64,000 nt of DNA from assembly GCF_000701505.1 (NCBI RefSeq), contig NZ_KL370786.1, forward strand, positions 62,001 through 126,000, given 5' to 3'. Under the pieces are notes generated by a model. It worked only from the letters and a program-made list of their open reading frames with translations, made no database searches and was not told the origin of the DNA. This DNA comes from Dyadobacter crusticola DSM 16708. GTDB taxonomy: Bacteria > Bacteroidota > Bacteroidia > Cytophagales > Spirosomataceae. How positions within the stretch are numbered: position 1 is the stretch's first letter; the number at the start of each line of letters is the position of its first letter. Both the position numbers and the translations under genes were made by a program. This document shows, piece by piece, positions 36,358 to 45,445 of this stretch.

Positions 36358-39300
36358 TCACAAAAGTGCTGAATCGCCGGATGTAGCTGGAAGCGGTTTT
36401 CGCCTGGATTGGATGTATTCGGAAGGCAGCATACCGAATTTTGCCTTAAAGGATTTGGTAAAGTAGTTGGGCGACGCGAATCCGGCGGCATAAGAGATTT
36501 GAGAAACGTTGAGGTCACTCTTCTCTGCTAGCAAAGCTGCTTTTTCGAGTTTGATGGTTTTGATAAATTCAATGGGCGTTTGTCCCGTCATTTCCAACAG
36601 TTTACTATATAAAGTCCCGCGACTCATTCCCAGCTGCTTACTCATTTTTTCAACGCCGAGCTCTGCGCTGTTGGTCAGGTTATCGTCAATGTAGGTGAGG
36701 ATACTTTTCAGCAGCTTTTGATTTCCTGAAACAATCTCAGGTTCGGGCCTGATAATATCGATCTGCTTGGAATATGTGCTTTTCAGGAGCCTGTTCAGCA
36801 GGAGCAGGTTGTTGATCTTCGCATTTAAAATGTCGAAGTTGAAAGGTTTGGTGAGGTAATCATTTGCCCCGGAGCTCAATCCGCGCAGCTCGTGCTCCTC
36901 GCCGGTAGAAGCAGTAAGCAGGATCACGGGGATGTGCGCGGTCCGTTTGTCGGATTTAAGCTTGCGGCTCAGCTGGATTCCGTCCATTTCGGGCATGGCG
37001 ATGTCGCTGATGATTATCTGTGGGTGCTGTGCAAGCGCTTTTTGCCAGCCCTCGAAGCCATTCGCCGCTTCAATGATCTTGTAATTGATTTCCAGATTAC
37101 TTTTCAGATAATGCCTGAACTCGTCATCGTCCTCGATGATCAGAATGTCGGCCGGCATATCCGGCAGCAACTTTGGTATTTCAGGCGAAGTAAGCGCTGC
37201 GGGCTCGCGCAGCAGATCTGCATCCGAAGCAGGTACTATTATTTCCCTCGACGCGGATGCATTGAAATTTTTACAAGGCAGTTCTACAGTAAATGTGCTT
37301 CCCTCCCCGGGTGTGCTCTTCACTTTGATAAACCCACCATGCATTTGCACAAACTCCCTGACGATCGACAAGCCGATCCCGCTTCCCTGGTTTAAGACCG
37401 TCGACGAATCGTTTTGATAAAACCGCTCAAAGATCTTTTCAAGTTTGTCTGCCGGAATGCCCACTCCGGTATCTGAAATGATGATACTCAGCCACCGGTC
37501 CCAGCCGGCCCTCGCGTGTTCTGACATCAGGAGAGTCACATTCCCGCCCCTCGGAGTGTGTTTGAATGCATTCGACAGCAGGTTCAGGACAATGCGTTCC
37601 ACTTTGTTGGCGTCGAAATCCATTTCCAGGCTACCAATCTCATGTGTTACTACAAACTCAATTCCTTTGGCTTGCGACAGATACCGGAATGACTCGGCCG
37701 TTTCGCAAACGAAAGAAACGATCTCGCCCGGCGTGGTTTCAAGTTGTGATTCGTGTTGTTGGAGGTTCTTGAAATCGAGCAGCTGGTCGACCAGGTTGAG
37801 CAGCCGCTTCGCGTTGCGCCGAATTCCCTGCAAATGCGGCGTATTTTCGGCTTCCGGGCCGCGGTTCACCAGGTGGTCCAGTGGCGCGAGTATGAGTGAA
37901 ATTGGTGTCCTGAATTCATGGCTGAGGTTAGTCAGAAACTTGATTTTCATTTCATCCAGCTCTCTTTTTCGTCTGGCTTCTGTTTCCAGTTCTTCCTGCC
38001 TGAACTTCTTTTTAAGCTTCCGAATACCTCTGTGCCGCATCAGCAGCACCAGGCCAGCGAGAATTAAAATATAAAATATATAGGCGTAAACAGTCATATA
38101 AAATGGAGGCTCAACCACAATTTGGAGCGAGGTACCAGGTGCATTCCAGGTACCGTTCTGGTTTTTTGCCTGTACTTCAAACCGGTAAGTTCCCGGATTA
38201 AGGTTGGTATAGCCGGCTGTTTTAGCGAGTCCCGCATAATGCCATTCATCGTCAAAACCAATCAGGCGGTGGCGGTACATGGTTTGCGTAGCGTCGGAGA
38301 AATTAAGTGCCGCGTAGGTGAGGGTAAAATTTTGTTTGTAGTCTAATTGAATGGATTTTGCTACTGAAATGTGTTCGGCAAGAATATTCGAGTCAGCGGG
38401 TGTAATGGACTTGTTGCCTACGCGGAGTTCTTTCAAAATCACCGGAATCCGGTTGCTGTTCTGCCTGAGCAAGCGGGTATCGAGATAGTTGAAGCCACGA
38501 ATCCCGCCGAAAAACAACTGATTGTCGCGCGTCCGGATACCGGCCCCCAAAACGAATGTATTGTCTTGCAGCCCATTGTGCTGCGTGTAGTTGATGAACC
38601 TTTTCGAAGTCTGGTCCAGGTAACTCAGCCCCTGATTGGTACTTACCCAGATCCGCCCCTGCGCATCTTCCAGTATTTTGTTGATTACTCCGCTGATAAG
38701 TCCCTGTTTTTGACCAAAAATCGAAAAACGACGCGTTTCCGGATTGTACTTCGCCAAACCCTCACCACCGGTGCCCACCCAGATATGTCCTTTACTATCT
38801 TCAAAGAGCGACAGCACATTGTTACCCGGCAGCGTACTGTTCAGTTTGTCGTAATGAATGGACTTATTTTGTTCAGGATCAAAAATTGCCAGCCCTGTTC
38901 CGTGTGAGCCGATCCAGATGTTGCCATTCCGGTCTTGTAAGATGTCCCGGATGTATCCGTTCAGCGGAATGGGGCGCTTTGCAACCGGCGTTCTTTCATC
39001 AAAAAGTCTGACGAACTTTTGTGTCTGCGGATCAAATACATTCACGCCGCCGCCGTTCGTACCGATCCAGAGCTTCCCGGTCCGATCGGCTTTCAAACAA
39101 AAAATATCATTGTTGCCGAGCGAGGATTCGTCCGCTGTCCACGTAAACTGCTGGTACCTTCCCGTGGCAATGTCCAACTGAAAAAGTCCGTCCTGGAACG
39201 TACCGATCCACAACTTGTCGCGGGCTGCTTCAAGCGATAAAACCGCGAGGCCCGAAGTGGCCAGTTTGTTTTTAGGCAGCAGCGGGACTCTGGTGAACAG

Positions 39301-40464
39301 GCTTGTTTTGCGGTGATACAGGTTTAATCCGCCGCCGTCGGTACCGACAAACAGATCGCCGTTTTCTTTCTCGGCGAATGCAGTCACGAACGGCGCAGTC
39401 AGTCCGTAAGGGTCGTAAGTGTCTGAGTTTTTTAAGCCGAAGATTGTGAGGTTTTTATCAAACTTGTTGACACCGCCTTTGTAGGTACCCAGCCAGAATA
39501 TCCCCCTGTCATCAATGAGAATGCTGCGGACCGACTTATTGGTCAGGCTGTACGGATTGCGTGCGTCGGGTGCGTAGCGGGTTACTTTTCCCGTCCCGGT
39601 GTTCATCACGTTCAATCCGCCGTCGGTGCATATTAAAATTGTTTCGGGGCCTTCCGCAGCCACGGCGTAGATCATGTTGCTGCTGATCGTCTCTTCGTTA
39701 TCGGCCTGGTATTGATAGGATTGAAGCAGTTTTCCGTCTGATGCCAGTTTATACAAACCATTAAATGTACCCACCCAGATATGTCCCAGCCGATCGCCGT
39801 AAAGCGCTTTGATCTGACTGTGATCCACGGATGCATGAGAGATTTTTCGAAAACGGTCTGTCTTGAAATTATAAACGAACAAACCGTTAGCGGTACCGAC
39901 CCACATTTGACCTGCATGGTCCTTGTAGAGGCTTAAAACGAGCTGATTCCTGATCTCAGCGGGAACGTCGGCGCGCTGGCTCATGCGTGTGAGCTTGAAT
40001 GTGACCGGGTCAACCCACACCAGTCCTTCAATGGTACCAACCCACAACTTGCCAGTGGGATCGCTTGTGATCGCCGAGACACTTTCATTCACACAAATGC
40101 GTTTGAACGCGTCCTTTTTCCTGTTATACAAATTAAGCGCCCCCTGAATTGTACCTACCCAGATCCGTCCTGCCTTGTCTTCGTGCAGGGAAGTGATATC
40201 ATTGGAGGCGATGCTGGCCGGGTTCGCGCCATCGTTCCGGTAAACAGTAAATTCTGTCCCGTCATATTTGTTCAGCCCGTCATCTGTCCCGAACCAAAGT
40301 AATCCGTGGCGATCTTTAAGAATGGTGTGAACGGTGTTTGAGGACAAACCGTCTGCCGAAGTGAGCGCGGTGAAATTCAGCTGCGGACCATTTGCATTCA
40401 CCTGCACCATCGAAAACAGGAAGGCGGCAAGAGAAATAATTATACAGGCATATAATTTCGACAT
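36358..40464 (-). CDS. Hybrid two-component system regulator (HTCS)
   Basis: A 1368-residue one-protein signalling system. In order: signal peptide (to about residue 25), periplasmic propeller repeats (about 35-670), Y_Y_Y domain (about 720-785), transmembrane helix (about 789-809), histidine kinase with His849 in LSHEFRTP, ATPase domain with NLLSNAFKH, receiver with Asp1154, and AraC-type helix-turn-helix (about 1265-1355). Such HTCS proteins bind an oligosaccharide in the periplasm and directly activate the locus. It sits between susC and the divergent enzyme operon, which fits control of both. Confidence 0.95.
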   Translation of the reverse strand: MSKLYACIIISLAAFLFSMVQVNANGPQLNFTALTSADGLSSNTVHTILKDRHGLLWFGTDDGLNKYDGTEFTVYRNDGANPASIASNDITSLHEDKAGRIWVGTIQGALNLYNRKKDAFKRICVNESVSAITSDPTGKLWVGTIEGLVWVDPVTFKLTRMSQRADVPAEIRNQLVLSLYKDHAGQMWVGTANGLFVYNFKTDRFRKISHASVDHSQIKALYGDRLGHIWVGTFNGLYKLASDGKLLQSYQYQADNEETISSNMIYAVAAEGPETILICTDGGLNVMNTGTGKVTRYAPDARNPYSLTNKSVRSILIDDRGIFWLGTYKGGVNKFDKNLTIFGLKNSDTYDPYGLTAPFVTAFAEKENGDLFVGTDGGGLNLYHRKTSLFTRVPLLPKNKLATSGLAVLSLEAARDKLWIGTFQDGLFQLDIATGRYQQFTWTADESSLGNNDIFCLKADRTGKLWIGTNGGGVNVFDPQTQKFVRLFDERTPVAKRPIPLNGYIRDILQDRNGNIWIGSHGTGLAIFDPEQNKSIHYDKLNSTLPGNNVLSLFEDSKGHIWVGTGGEGLAKYNPETRRFSIFGQKQGLISGVINKILEDAQGRIWVSTNQGLSYLDQTSKRFINYTQHNGLQDNTFVLGAGIRTRDNQLFFGGIRGFNYLDTRLLRQNSNRIPVILKELRVGNKSITPADSNILAEHISVAKSIQLDYKQNFTLTYAALNFSDATQTMYRHRLIGFDDEWHYAGLAKTAGYTNLNPGTYRFEVQAKNQNGTWNAPGTSLQIVVEPPFYMTVYAYIFYILILAGLVLLMRHRGIRKLKKKFRQEELETEARRKRELDEMKIKFLTNLSHEFRTPISLILAPLDHLVNRGPEAENTPHLQGIRRNAKRLLNLVDQLLDFKNLQQHESQLETTPGEIVSFVCETAESFRYLSQAKGIEFVVTHEIGSLEMDFDANKVERIVLNLLSNAFKHTPRGGNVTLLMSEHARAGWDRWLSIIISDTGVGIPADKLEKIFERFYQNDSSTVLNQGSGIGLSIVREFVQMHGGFIKVKSTPGEGSTFTVELPCKNFNASASREIIVPASDADLLREPAALTSPEIPKLLPDMPADILIIEDDDEFRHYLKSNLEINYKIIEAANGFEGWQKALAQHPQIIISDIAMPEMDGIQLSRKLKSDKRTAHIPVILLTASTGEEHELRGLSSGANDYLTKPFNFDILNAKINNLLLLNRLLKSTYSKQIDIIRPEPEIVSGNQKLLKSILTYIDDNLTNSAELGVEKMSKQLGMSRGTLYSKLLEMTGQTPIEFIKTIKLEKAALLAEKSDLNVSQISYAAGFASPNYFTKSFKAKFGMLPSEYIQSRRKPLPATSGDSALL

Positions 40465-40508
40465 GGCACTGATTATTTATGGCCTAAATAGCGGTAGAAT
40501 GACCTTTT

Positions 40509-40541
40509 TTGAACATTTGTGATATTACTTTCAACAAATGT
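40509..40541. promoter_or_regulatory. Candidate HTCS binding site in the divergent promoter
   Basis: ACATTTGT (40513-40520) and ACAAATGT (40534-40541) are exact inverted repeats separated by 13 bases. The left arm lies in the 12-mer TTGAACATTTGT that recurs at 36335-36346. The site is between the HTCS gene and the first GH43 gene and ends 25 bases before a -7 element, a place suited to an activator. Confidence 0.55.
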
Positions 40542-40566
40542 GTTCAACAATACAAACGCTAAGGCC

Positions 40567-40574
40567 TACATTTG
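40567..40574 (+). promoter_or_regulatory. -7 element TACATTTG of the enzyme operon
   Basis: An exact TAnnTTTG match 102 bases upstream of the chosen GH43 start. No TTTG occurs at the upstream position. Instead the palindromic candidate activator site ends 25 bases before it, consistent with an activator-dependent promoter. Confidence 0.6.
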
Positions 40575-40676
40575 CTCATTGATAAATTAAAAAATTAATC
40601 GGAAAAATGATGGGTTTTCAATCCCTGTAATAGAAGTACTATGACTGAAAAATATATTGTCACTTTGACAAATAAT

Positions 40677-41723
40677 ATGTTAAAAAGATCTTTGGCGCTC
40701 GGCCTGATGCTGTCCGGCGCGTACCTGAACCCAGCCGACGCACAAAACGCTTCCGCGAAAATCAAGCCGCTGGTTACCGATTTGTACACCGCAGATCCGT
40801 CTGCGCATGTTTTCAATGGAAAGATCTACATCTATCCCTCGCACGACATTGAAGCCAACGTACCGCAGGACGACGAAGGCGGACATTTCAATATGCGCGA
40901 CTACCATGTTTATTCAATGGACAGTCCGACCGGCAAGGTTACTGACCACGGGGTTGCATTGGATTTGAAGGATATTCCCTGGGCAGGCCGGCAGTTGTGG
41001 GCGCCGGATGCGGCATTTAAAAACGGAACTTACTACCTGTATTTCCCTGCCAAAGACAAACAAGACGTTTTCAGGATTGGTGTTGCGACGAGCAAATCGC
41101 CGACAGGACCATTCAAAGCACAGCCCGAGCCGATCCCGGGCAGTTACAGCATCGACCCGGCTGTTTTTACGGATACCGATGGGACTACCTATATGTATCT
41201 CGGCGGGATATGGGGCGGGCAGCTGCAGCGCTGGCACACAGGAGCGTATGATAAAAGTTTATCGACTGATTTAGGCAAAGGCCACGAAAACGAGCCTGCG
41301 CTGAGTGCCAAAGTGGCGAAAATGAGCAAGGATATGCTGACGTTCGAAGAGCCGCTGCGCGATGTGCAGATCCTCGATGAGAACGGAAAGCCGCTTTTGG
41401 CAGGTGATAACGATCGTCGTTTTTTTGAAGGCGCCTGGATGCACAAGTTCAATGGTAAATATTATTTCTCGTACTCCACGGGCGACACGCATTTGCTTTG
41501 CTACGCCGAAGGCAGCTCACCTTACGGTCCATTTACTTACAAAGGGGTGATTATGAAGCCCGTTGAAGGCTGGACCACGCACCATTCCATTGTTGAGTTC
41601 AAAGGTAAATGGTATATCTACTACCACGATGCTGCTTTATCCGGCAAAACGCATTTGCGCAATATCAAGGTGCGGGAGCTGTTACGGGAAAAAGACGGTT
41701 CGATCCGGACGATAGAACCCTGA
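40677..41723 (+). CDS. GH43 glycoside hydrolase (xylosidase/arabinofuranosidase type)
   Basis: A 348-residue five-bladed propeller enzyme. The catalytic residues are visible: Asp40 in TADPSAHVF (base), Asp160 in YSIDPAVF (pKa modulator) and Glu251 in FFEGAW (acid). I chose the ATG at 40677, which starts a signal peptide; an ATG at 40641 is also possible. The DYHVYSMD segment suggests GH43 subfamily 1, often beta-xylosidase or arabinofuranosidase, but subfamily is uncertain. It is the first gene of the enzyme operon. Confidence 0.88.
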   Translation: MLKRSLALGLMLSGAYLNPADAQNASAKIKPLVTDLYTADPSAHVFNGKIYIYPSHDIEANVPQDDEGGHFNMRDYHVYSMDSPTGKVTDHGVALDLKDIPWAGRQLWAPDAAFKNGTYYLYFPAKDKQDVFRIGVATSKSPTGPFKAQPEPIPGSYSIDPAVFTDTDGTTYMYLGGIWGGQLQRWHTGAYDKSLSTDLGKGHENEPALSAKVAKMSKDMLTFEEPLRDVQILDENGKPLLAGDNDRRFFEGAWMHKFNGKYYFSYSTGDTHLLCYAEGSSPYGPFTYKGVIMKPVEGWTTHHSIVEFKGKWYIYYHDAALSGKTHLRNIKVRELLREKDGSIRTIEP

Positions 41724-41829
41724 AAATTTCTGGTTTTGCACGCGAGATCGGCGGGGCAGCGGGCTTTTGTAAAAAGTGCTATCGTACATGCTTGCCAACA
41801 AATTCTTAAAAAGCTCAATTCAATCTGCT

Positions 41830-42918
41830 ATGTTAATCGAAAGACGTGATTTCCTGTCCACATTGTCACTAGCGGGAGCGGCAACGCTATTTTCTGGCAA
41901 CCCGCTTTTCGCTTCGACCAACCCGAAAAAAGATAAACTTGGCATCGCGCTCGTCGGCCTGGGCTATTACAGCACAGACCTGCTAGCACCTGCGCTGCAA
42001 ATGACCGAGAAATGTTACCTGGCCGGCATTGTGACGGGCACACCGTCCAAAGCTGAGACCTGGAAGACCAAGTACAACATCCCGGAAAAGAACATTTACA
42101 GCTACCAGAATTTCGACAAGATCGCCGACAACCCGGACATTGACATTGTGTACGTGGTACTGCCGCCTTCCATGCACCGCGAGTTTGTTGTTCGTGCTGC
42201 AAAGGCTGGAAAACATGTTTTTTGCGAGAAACCAATGGCGCCTTCGGTGGCAGATTGTGAAGCGATGATCAGTGCTTGCAAAAGCAATAAGGTGAAGCTC
42301 GCGATCGGGTACCGCTGCCAGCACGACCCAAATATCCAGGCTTATATGAAAGTGGCCAAAGACCAGAAGTTCGGTAAAGTGAAAATGGTGAACAGCGCAG
42401 CCGGGTATTTCGACGCGCGTACCGATCACTGGAAACAAAAGAAGTCGCTGGGTGGTGGCGTAATGGGTGATATGGGCGTGTATGCATTGCAGGGCGCGCG
42501 ACTCGCAACAGGCGAAGAGCCGATCAGCGTAATTGCGCAGGCTTCAACCACGCGGCCGGACATTTATAAAGAAGTCGAAGAAACGATGATGTTTATGCTG
42601 GATTTCCCGAGCGGTGCGCGTGCGGCCTGCCAGACGAGCTTCGGCATTAATATGAACTATTTGCAGGTCAACTACGAAAAGGGCTGGCTGAAAATGGAGC
42701 CACAGTCGGGGTACAATGGAAATAAAGGCAGCATGTCGGATGGTACCGTAATCAATTTCCCGATCAAAAGTCAGCAGGCGAAACAAATGGACGAAGACTG
42801 CCTTGCGATCATGAACAATACGGACCTGATCGCGCCGGGAGAAGAAGGTTTGCGCGATATCCGGGTTGTGGAGGCGATTTACAAGTCGGTAGCTTCCGGG
42901 AAGACTGTTAAAATATAA
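41830..42918 (+). CDS. Gfo/Idh/MocA-family oxidoreductase with a Tat-like signal
   Basis: A 362-residue NAD(P)-dependent oxidoreductase. It begins MLIERRDFLSTLSLAGAATL, a twin-arginine-type signal, so it may be exported folded with its cofactor, as for glucose-fructose oxidoreductase. The Rossmann motif GLGYY and the family motif HVFCEKPMAPS are present. I chose the ATG at 41830 because it starts the Tat motif. Its place inside a xylan operon suggests oxidation of a released sugar or a related step; the substrate is unknown. Confidence 0.85.
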   Translation: MLIERRDFLSTLSLAGAATLFSGNPLFASTNPKKDKLGIALVGLGYYSTDLLAPALQMTEKCYLAGIVTGTPSKAETWKTKYNIPEKNIYSYQNFDKIADNPDIDIVYVVLPPSMHREFVVRAAKAGKHVFCEKPMAPSVADCEAMISACKSNKVKLAIGYRCQHDPNIQAYMKVAKDQKFGKVKMVNSAAGYFDARTDHWKQKKSLGGGVMGDMGVYALQGARLATGEEPISVIAQASTTRPDIYKEVEETMMFMLDFPSGARAACQTSFGINMNYLQVNYEKGWLKMEPQSGYNGNKGSMSDGTVINFPIKSQQAKQMDEDCLAIMNNTDLIAPGEEGLRDIRVVEAIYKSVASGKTVKI

Positions 42919-42971
42919 TTCGTGAACCGGTCTCCACATTGTCTTTTCGTGCAAATCAGTATTTCCCATTT

Positions 42972-45422
42972 ATGAAGTTTAGTATTCTTTTTTCTTTTCT
43001 GCTGCTTATTTCAAGTTCTGCTTTCTCTCAGCAGAAGCTTCTAAAACTTTGGTACAACACGCCTTCCGGTAAAACCTGGGAGAATGCGTTGCCGGTGGGT
43101 AATGGCAGGCTGGGAGGGATGGTGTATGGTAATGTGGCAGAGGAAAGGATACAGCTGAATGAAGGCACACTATGGTCTGGCGGGCCGAACAGAAATGATA
43201 ATCCCGCTGCATTGGCTGCATTGCCGGAGATACGCAAACTGATTTTTGACGGAAAACAAAAAGAGGCAGAGAAGCTGGCTAACCAGGCGATTATTACAAA
43301 AAAATCGCACGGGCAAATGTTCCAGCCTGCCGGGGAGCTGCATTTGCATTTTAATGGTCAGGATCAATATGAGGATTATTACCGCGAGCTGGACATCGAG
43401 CGGGCTGTTGCCAAAACAACCTACAAAGTAGACGGCGTAACATTCACCCGCGAAGTACTGGCTTCTTTTCCCGATCAGGTGATCGTCATGCGGCTGACTG
43501 CCGACGAGCCAGGGAAGCTGAATTTTTCAGCTTCCTATTCGTCGCTGCACAAACAGCCGGAAGTGAAGGTTACCTCGGCAAAGGAATTGACGCTGGCAGC
43601 GAGGGCCGCGGATCATGAGGGGGTTCCGGGGGTAGTAAAGTTCAAAACGATTACGCGTATCAAAAACGAAGGCGGCAGTGTCTCTGCAAACGATACTGCG
43701 CTTGTGGTTAAGGATGCAAATGCGGCCGTTATCTTCATTTCGCTTGCCACGAATTTCACGAATTACCAGGTAGTGAGCGGGGATGAGAATGCTTTGGCCA
43801 AAGGTTATTTAGATAAAGCCTATACTAAATCCTGGGACGCGCTTCTGAAACAACATGTCGCGGCTTATCAGAAGTATTTTAACCGCGTAAAGCTTGACCT
43901 CGGTACCAGTGATGCTGCGAACCTGCCGATTGACGAGCGACTGAAAAACTTTCGCAATGTGAATGATCCTGCATTGGTGACACTGTATTACCAGTACGGA
44001 CGTTATCTGCTGATTTCCAGCTCGCAGCCGGGCGGACAGCCTGCCAACCTGCAGGGAATCTGGAACAATAAAATGATGCCGCCCTGGGATAGTAAGTACA
44101 CGATCAACATCAATGCACAGATGAATTACTGGCCGGCGGAGAAGACGAATTTGTCGGAGCTGCATGAGCCTTTTCTTAAGATGGTGAGCGAATTGTCGGA
44201 GACTGGTCAGGAAACGGCGAGGGTCATGTACGGCGCGCGGGGCTGGATGGCGCATCACAACACGGATATCTGGCGGGCAACCGGCGCGATCGACGGGGCG
44301 TTCTGGGGTATGTGGATCGCGGGCGGCGGTTGGACGAGCCAGCATTTGTGGGAGCATTACCTGTATACCGGCGATAAAAAGTTTCTCGCCAAGATTTACC
44401 CGATCCTGAAAGGTTCGGCTATGTTTTACACCGATTACCTGATCGAACATCCGAAATACCACCGGCTGGTGACCAACCCGGGCAGCTCGCCAGAGAATGC
44501 ACCCGCAGCGCATGAAGGCTCTTCGCTGGATGCGGGTACCACAATGGACAATCAGATCGCATTTGATGTGTTCAGCTCCGCTATTAAAGCGGCGGAGATC
44601 CTGAAAAAAGATGCTGCATTCACCGATACACTTCGCCAGAAGCGCAAGCAGCTGCCTCCGATGCACGTAGGCCAGTACGGTCAGTTGCAGGAGTGGCTCG
44701 ACGATGTGGACGATCCTAAGGATGATCACCGCCACGTGTCGCATTTGTACGGATTGTTCCCGGCGACACAGATTTCAGCGTACCGTACCCCCGAACTTTT
44801 TGCTGCCGCGCGCACCACATTGACGCACCGGGGCGACGTATCCACCGGTTGGAGCATGGGCTGGAAAGTGAACTGGTGGGCGAGGTTACAGGATGGAAAT
44901 CATGCATTTAAGTTGATCCAGGACCAATTGACACCACCGAGCAATCGCGGCGGAGGAACTTACAATAACCTTTTCGATGCACACCCGCCGTTTCAGATCG
45001 ATGGAAATTTCGGCTGTACTTCCGGGATTACGGAAATGCTCATGCAAAGTGCCGACGGTGCGGTTCACTTGCTGCCTGCTTTGCCAGATGTCTGGAAGGA
45101 AGGCAGCATAGGCGGGCTGCTGGCGCGGGGCGGTTTTGAGCTGGTCAGCATGCAATGGAGCGGGTCGAAACTGACGAAAGTGGAAATCCGCTCGAAGCTG
45201 GGTGGTAACCTCCGGTTGCGGGTTCCCAATGCATTGAAACTCGCAGACGGAACATTGAAAGAGGCTTCCGGAGAGAATACGAATGCATTTTACCAAACCG
45301 AAAAAACAGCGCCGCCGGTTATTTCTCCAAAAGCAAACAAGGAACCATCTACATTGAAAGAAACACTGCTCTACGATTTGCCGACGAGGCCGGGAAAAGT
45401 GTATTCGTTTATAGCCCAATAA
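42972..45422 (+). CDS. GH95 glycoside hydrolase (alpha-L-galactosidase or alpha-L-fucosidase)
   Basis: An 816-residue secreted enzyme (signal peptide ending SAFSQ). The GH95 start WENALPVGNGRLGGMV and GTLWSGGP are clear. The (alpha/alpha)6 barrel holds TININAQMNYWPAE with Asn379 and Asn381, and the end has GWKVNWWARL. At the residue two before the first Asn it has Thr377; from memory, the Bifidobacterium alpha-L-fucosidase has His there and the B. ovatus xylan-locus alpha-L-galactosidase has Thr. That favours removal of alpha-L-galactose from decorated xylan (inference). Confidence 0.88.
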   Translation: MKFSILFSFLLLISSSAFSQQKLLKLWYNTPSGKTWENALPVGNGRLGGMVYGNVAEERIQLNEGTLWSGGPNRNDNPAALAALPEIRKLIFDGKQKEAEKLANQAIITKKSHGQMFQPAGELHLHFNGQDQYEDYYRELDIERAVAKTTYKVDGVTFTREVLASFPDQVIVMRLTADEPGKLNFSASYSSLHKQPEVKVTSAKELTLAARAADHEGVPGVVKFKTITRIKNEGGSVSANDTALVVKDANAAVIFISLATNFTNYQVVSGDENALAKGYLDKAYTKSWDALLKQHVAAYQKYFNRVKLDLGTSDAANLPIDERLKNFRNVNDPALVTLYYQYGRYLLISSSQPGGQPANLQGIWNNKMMPPWDSKYTININAQMNYWPAEKTNLSELHEPFLKMVSELSETGQETARVMYGARGWMAHHNTDIWRATGAIDGAFWGMWIAGGGWTSQHLWEHYLYTGDKKFLAKIYPILKGSAMFYTDYLIEHPKYHRLVTNPGSSPENAPAAHEGSSLDAGTTMDNQIAFDVFSSAIKAAEILKKDAAFTDTLRQKRKQLPPMHVGQYGQLQEWLDDVDDPKDDHRHVSHLYGLFPATQISAYRTPELFAAARTTLTHRGDVSTGWSMGWKVNWWARLQDGNHAFKLIQDQLTPPSNRGGGTYNNLFDAHPPFQIDGNFGCTSGITEMLMQSADGAVHLLPALPDVWKEGSIGGLLARGGFELVSMQWSGSKLTKVEIRSKLGGNLRLRVPNALKLADGTLKEASGENTNAFYQTEKTAPPVISPKANKEPSTLKETLLYDLPTRPGKVYSFIAQ

Positions 45423-45445
45423 CCCCTTTTTACCTGCTGATCAAT

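Noticed and set aside
37445..38074. A 209-codon ORF antisense to the HTCS kinase region
   Set aside because: Ser/Arg-rich shadow of a well-supported kinase domain.
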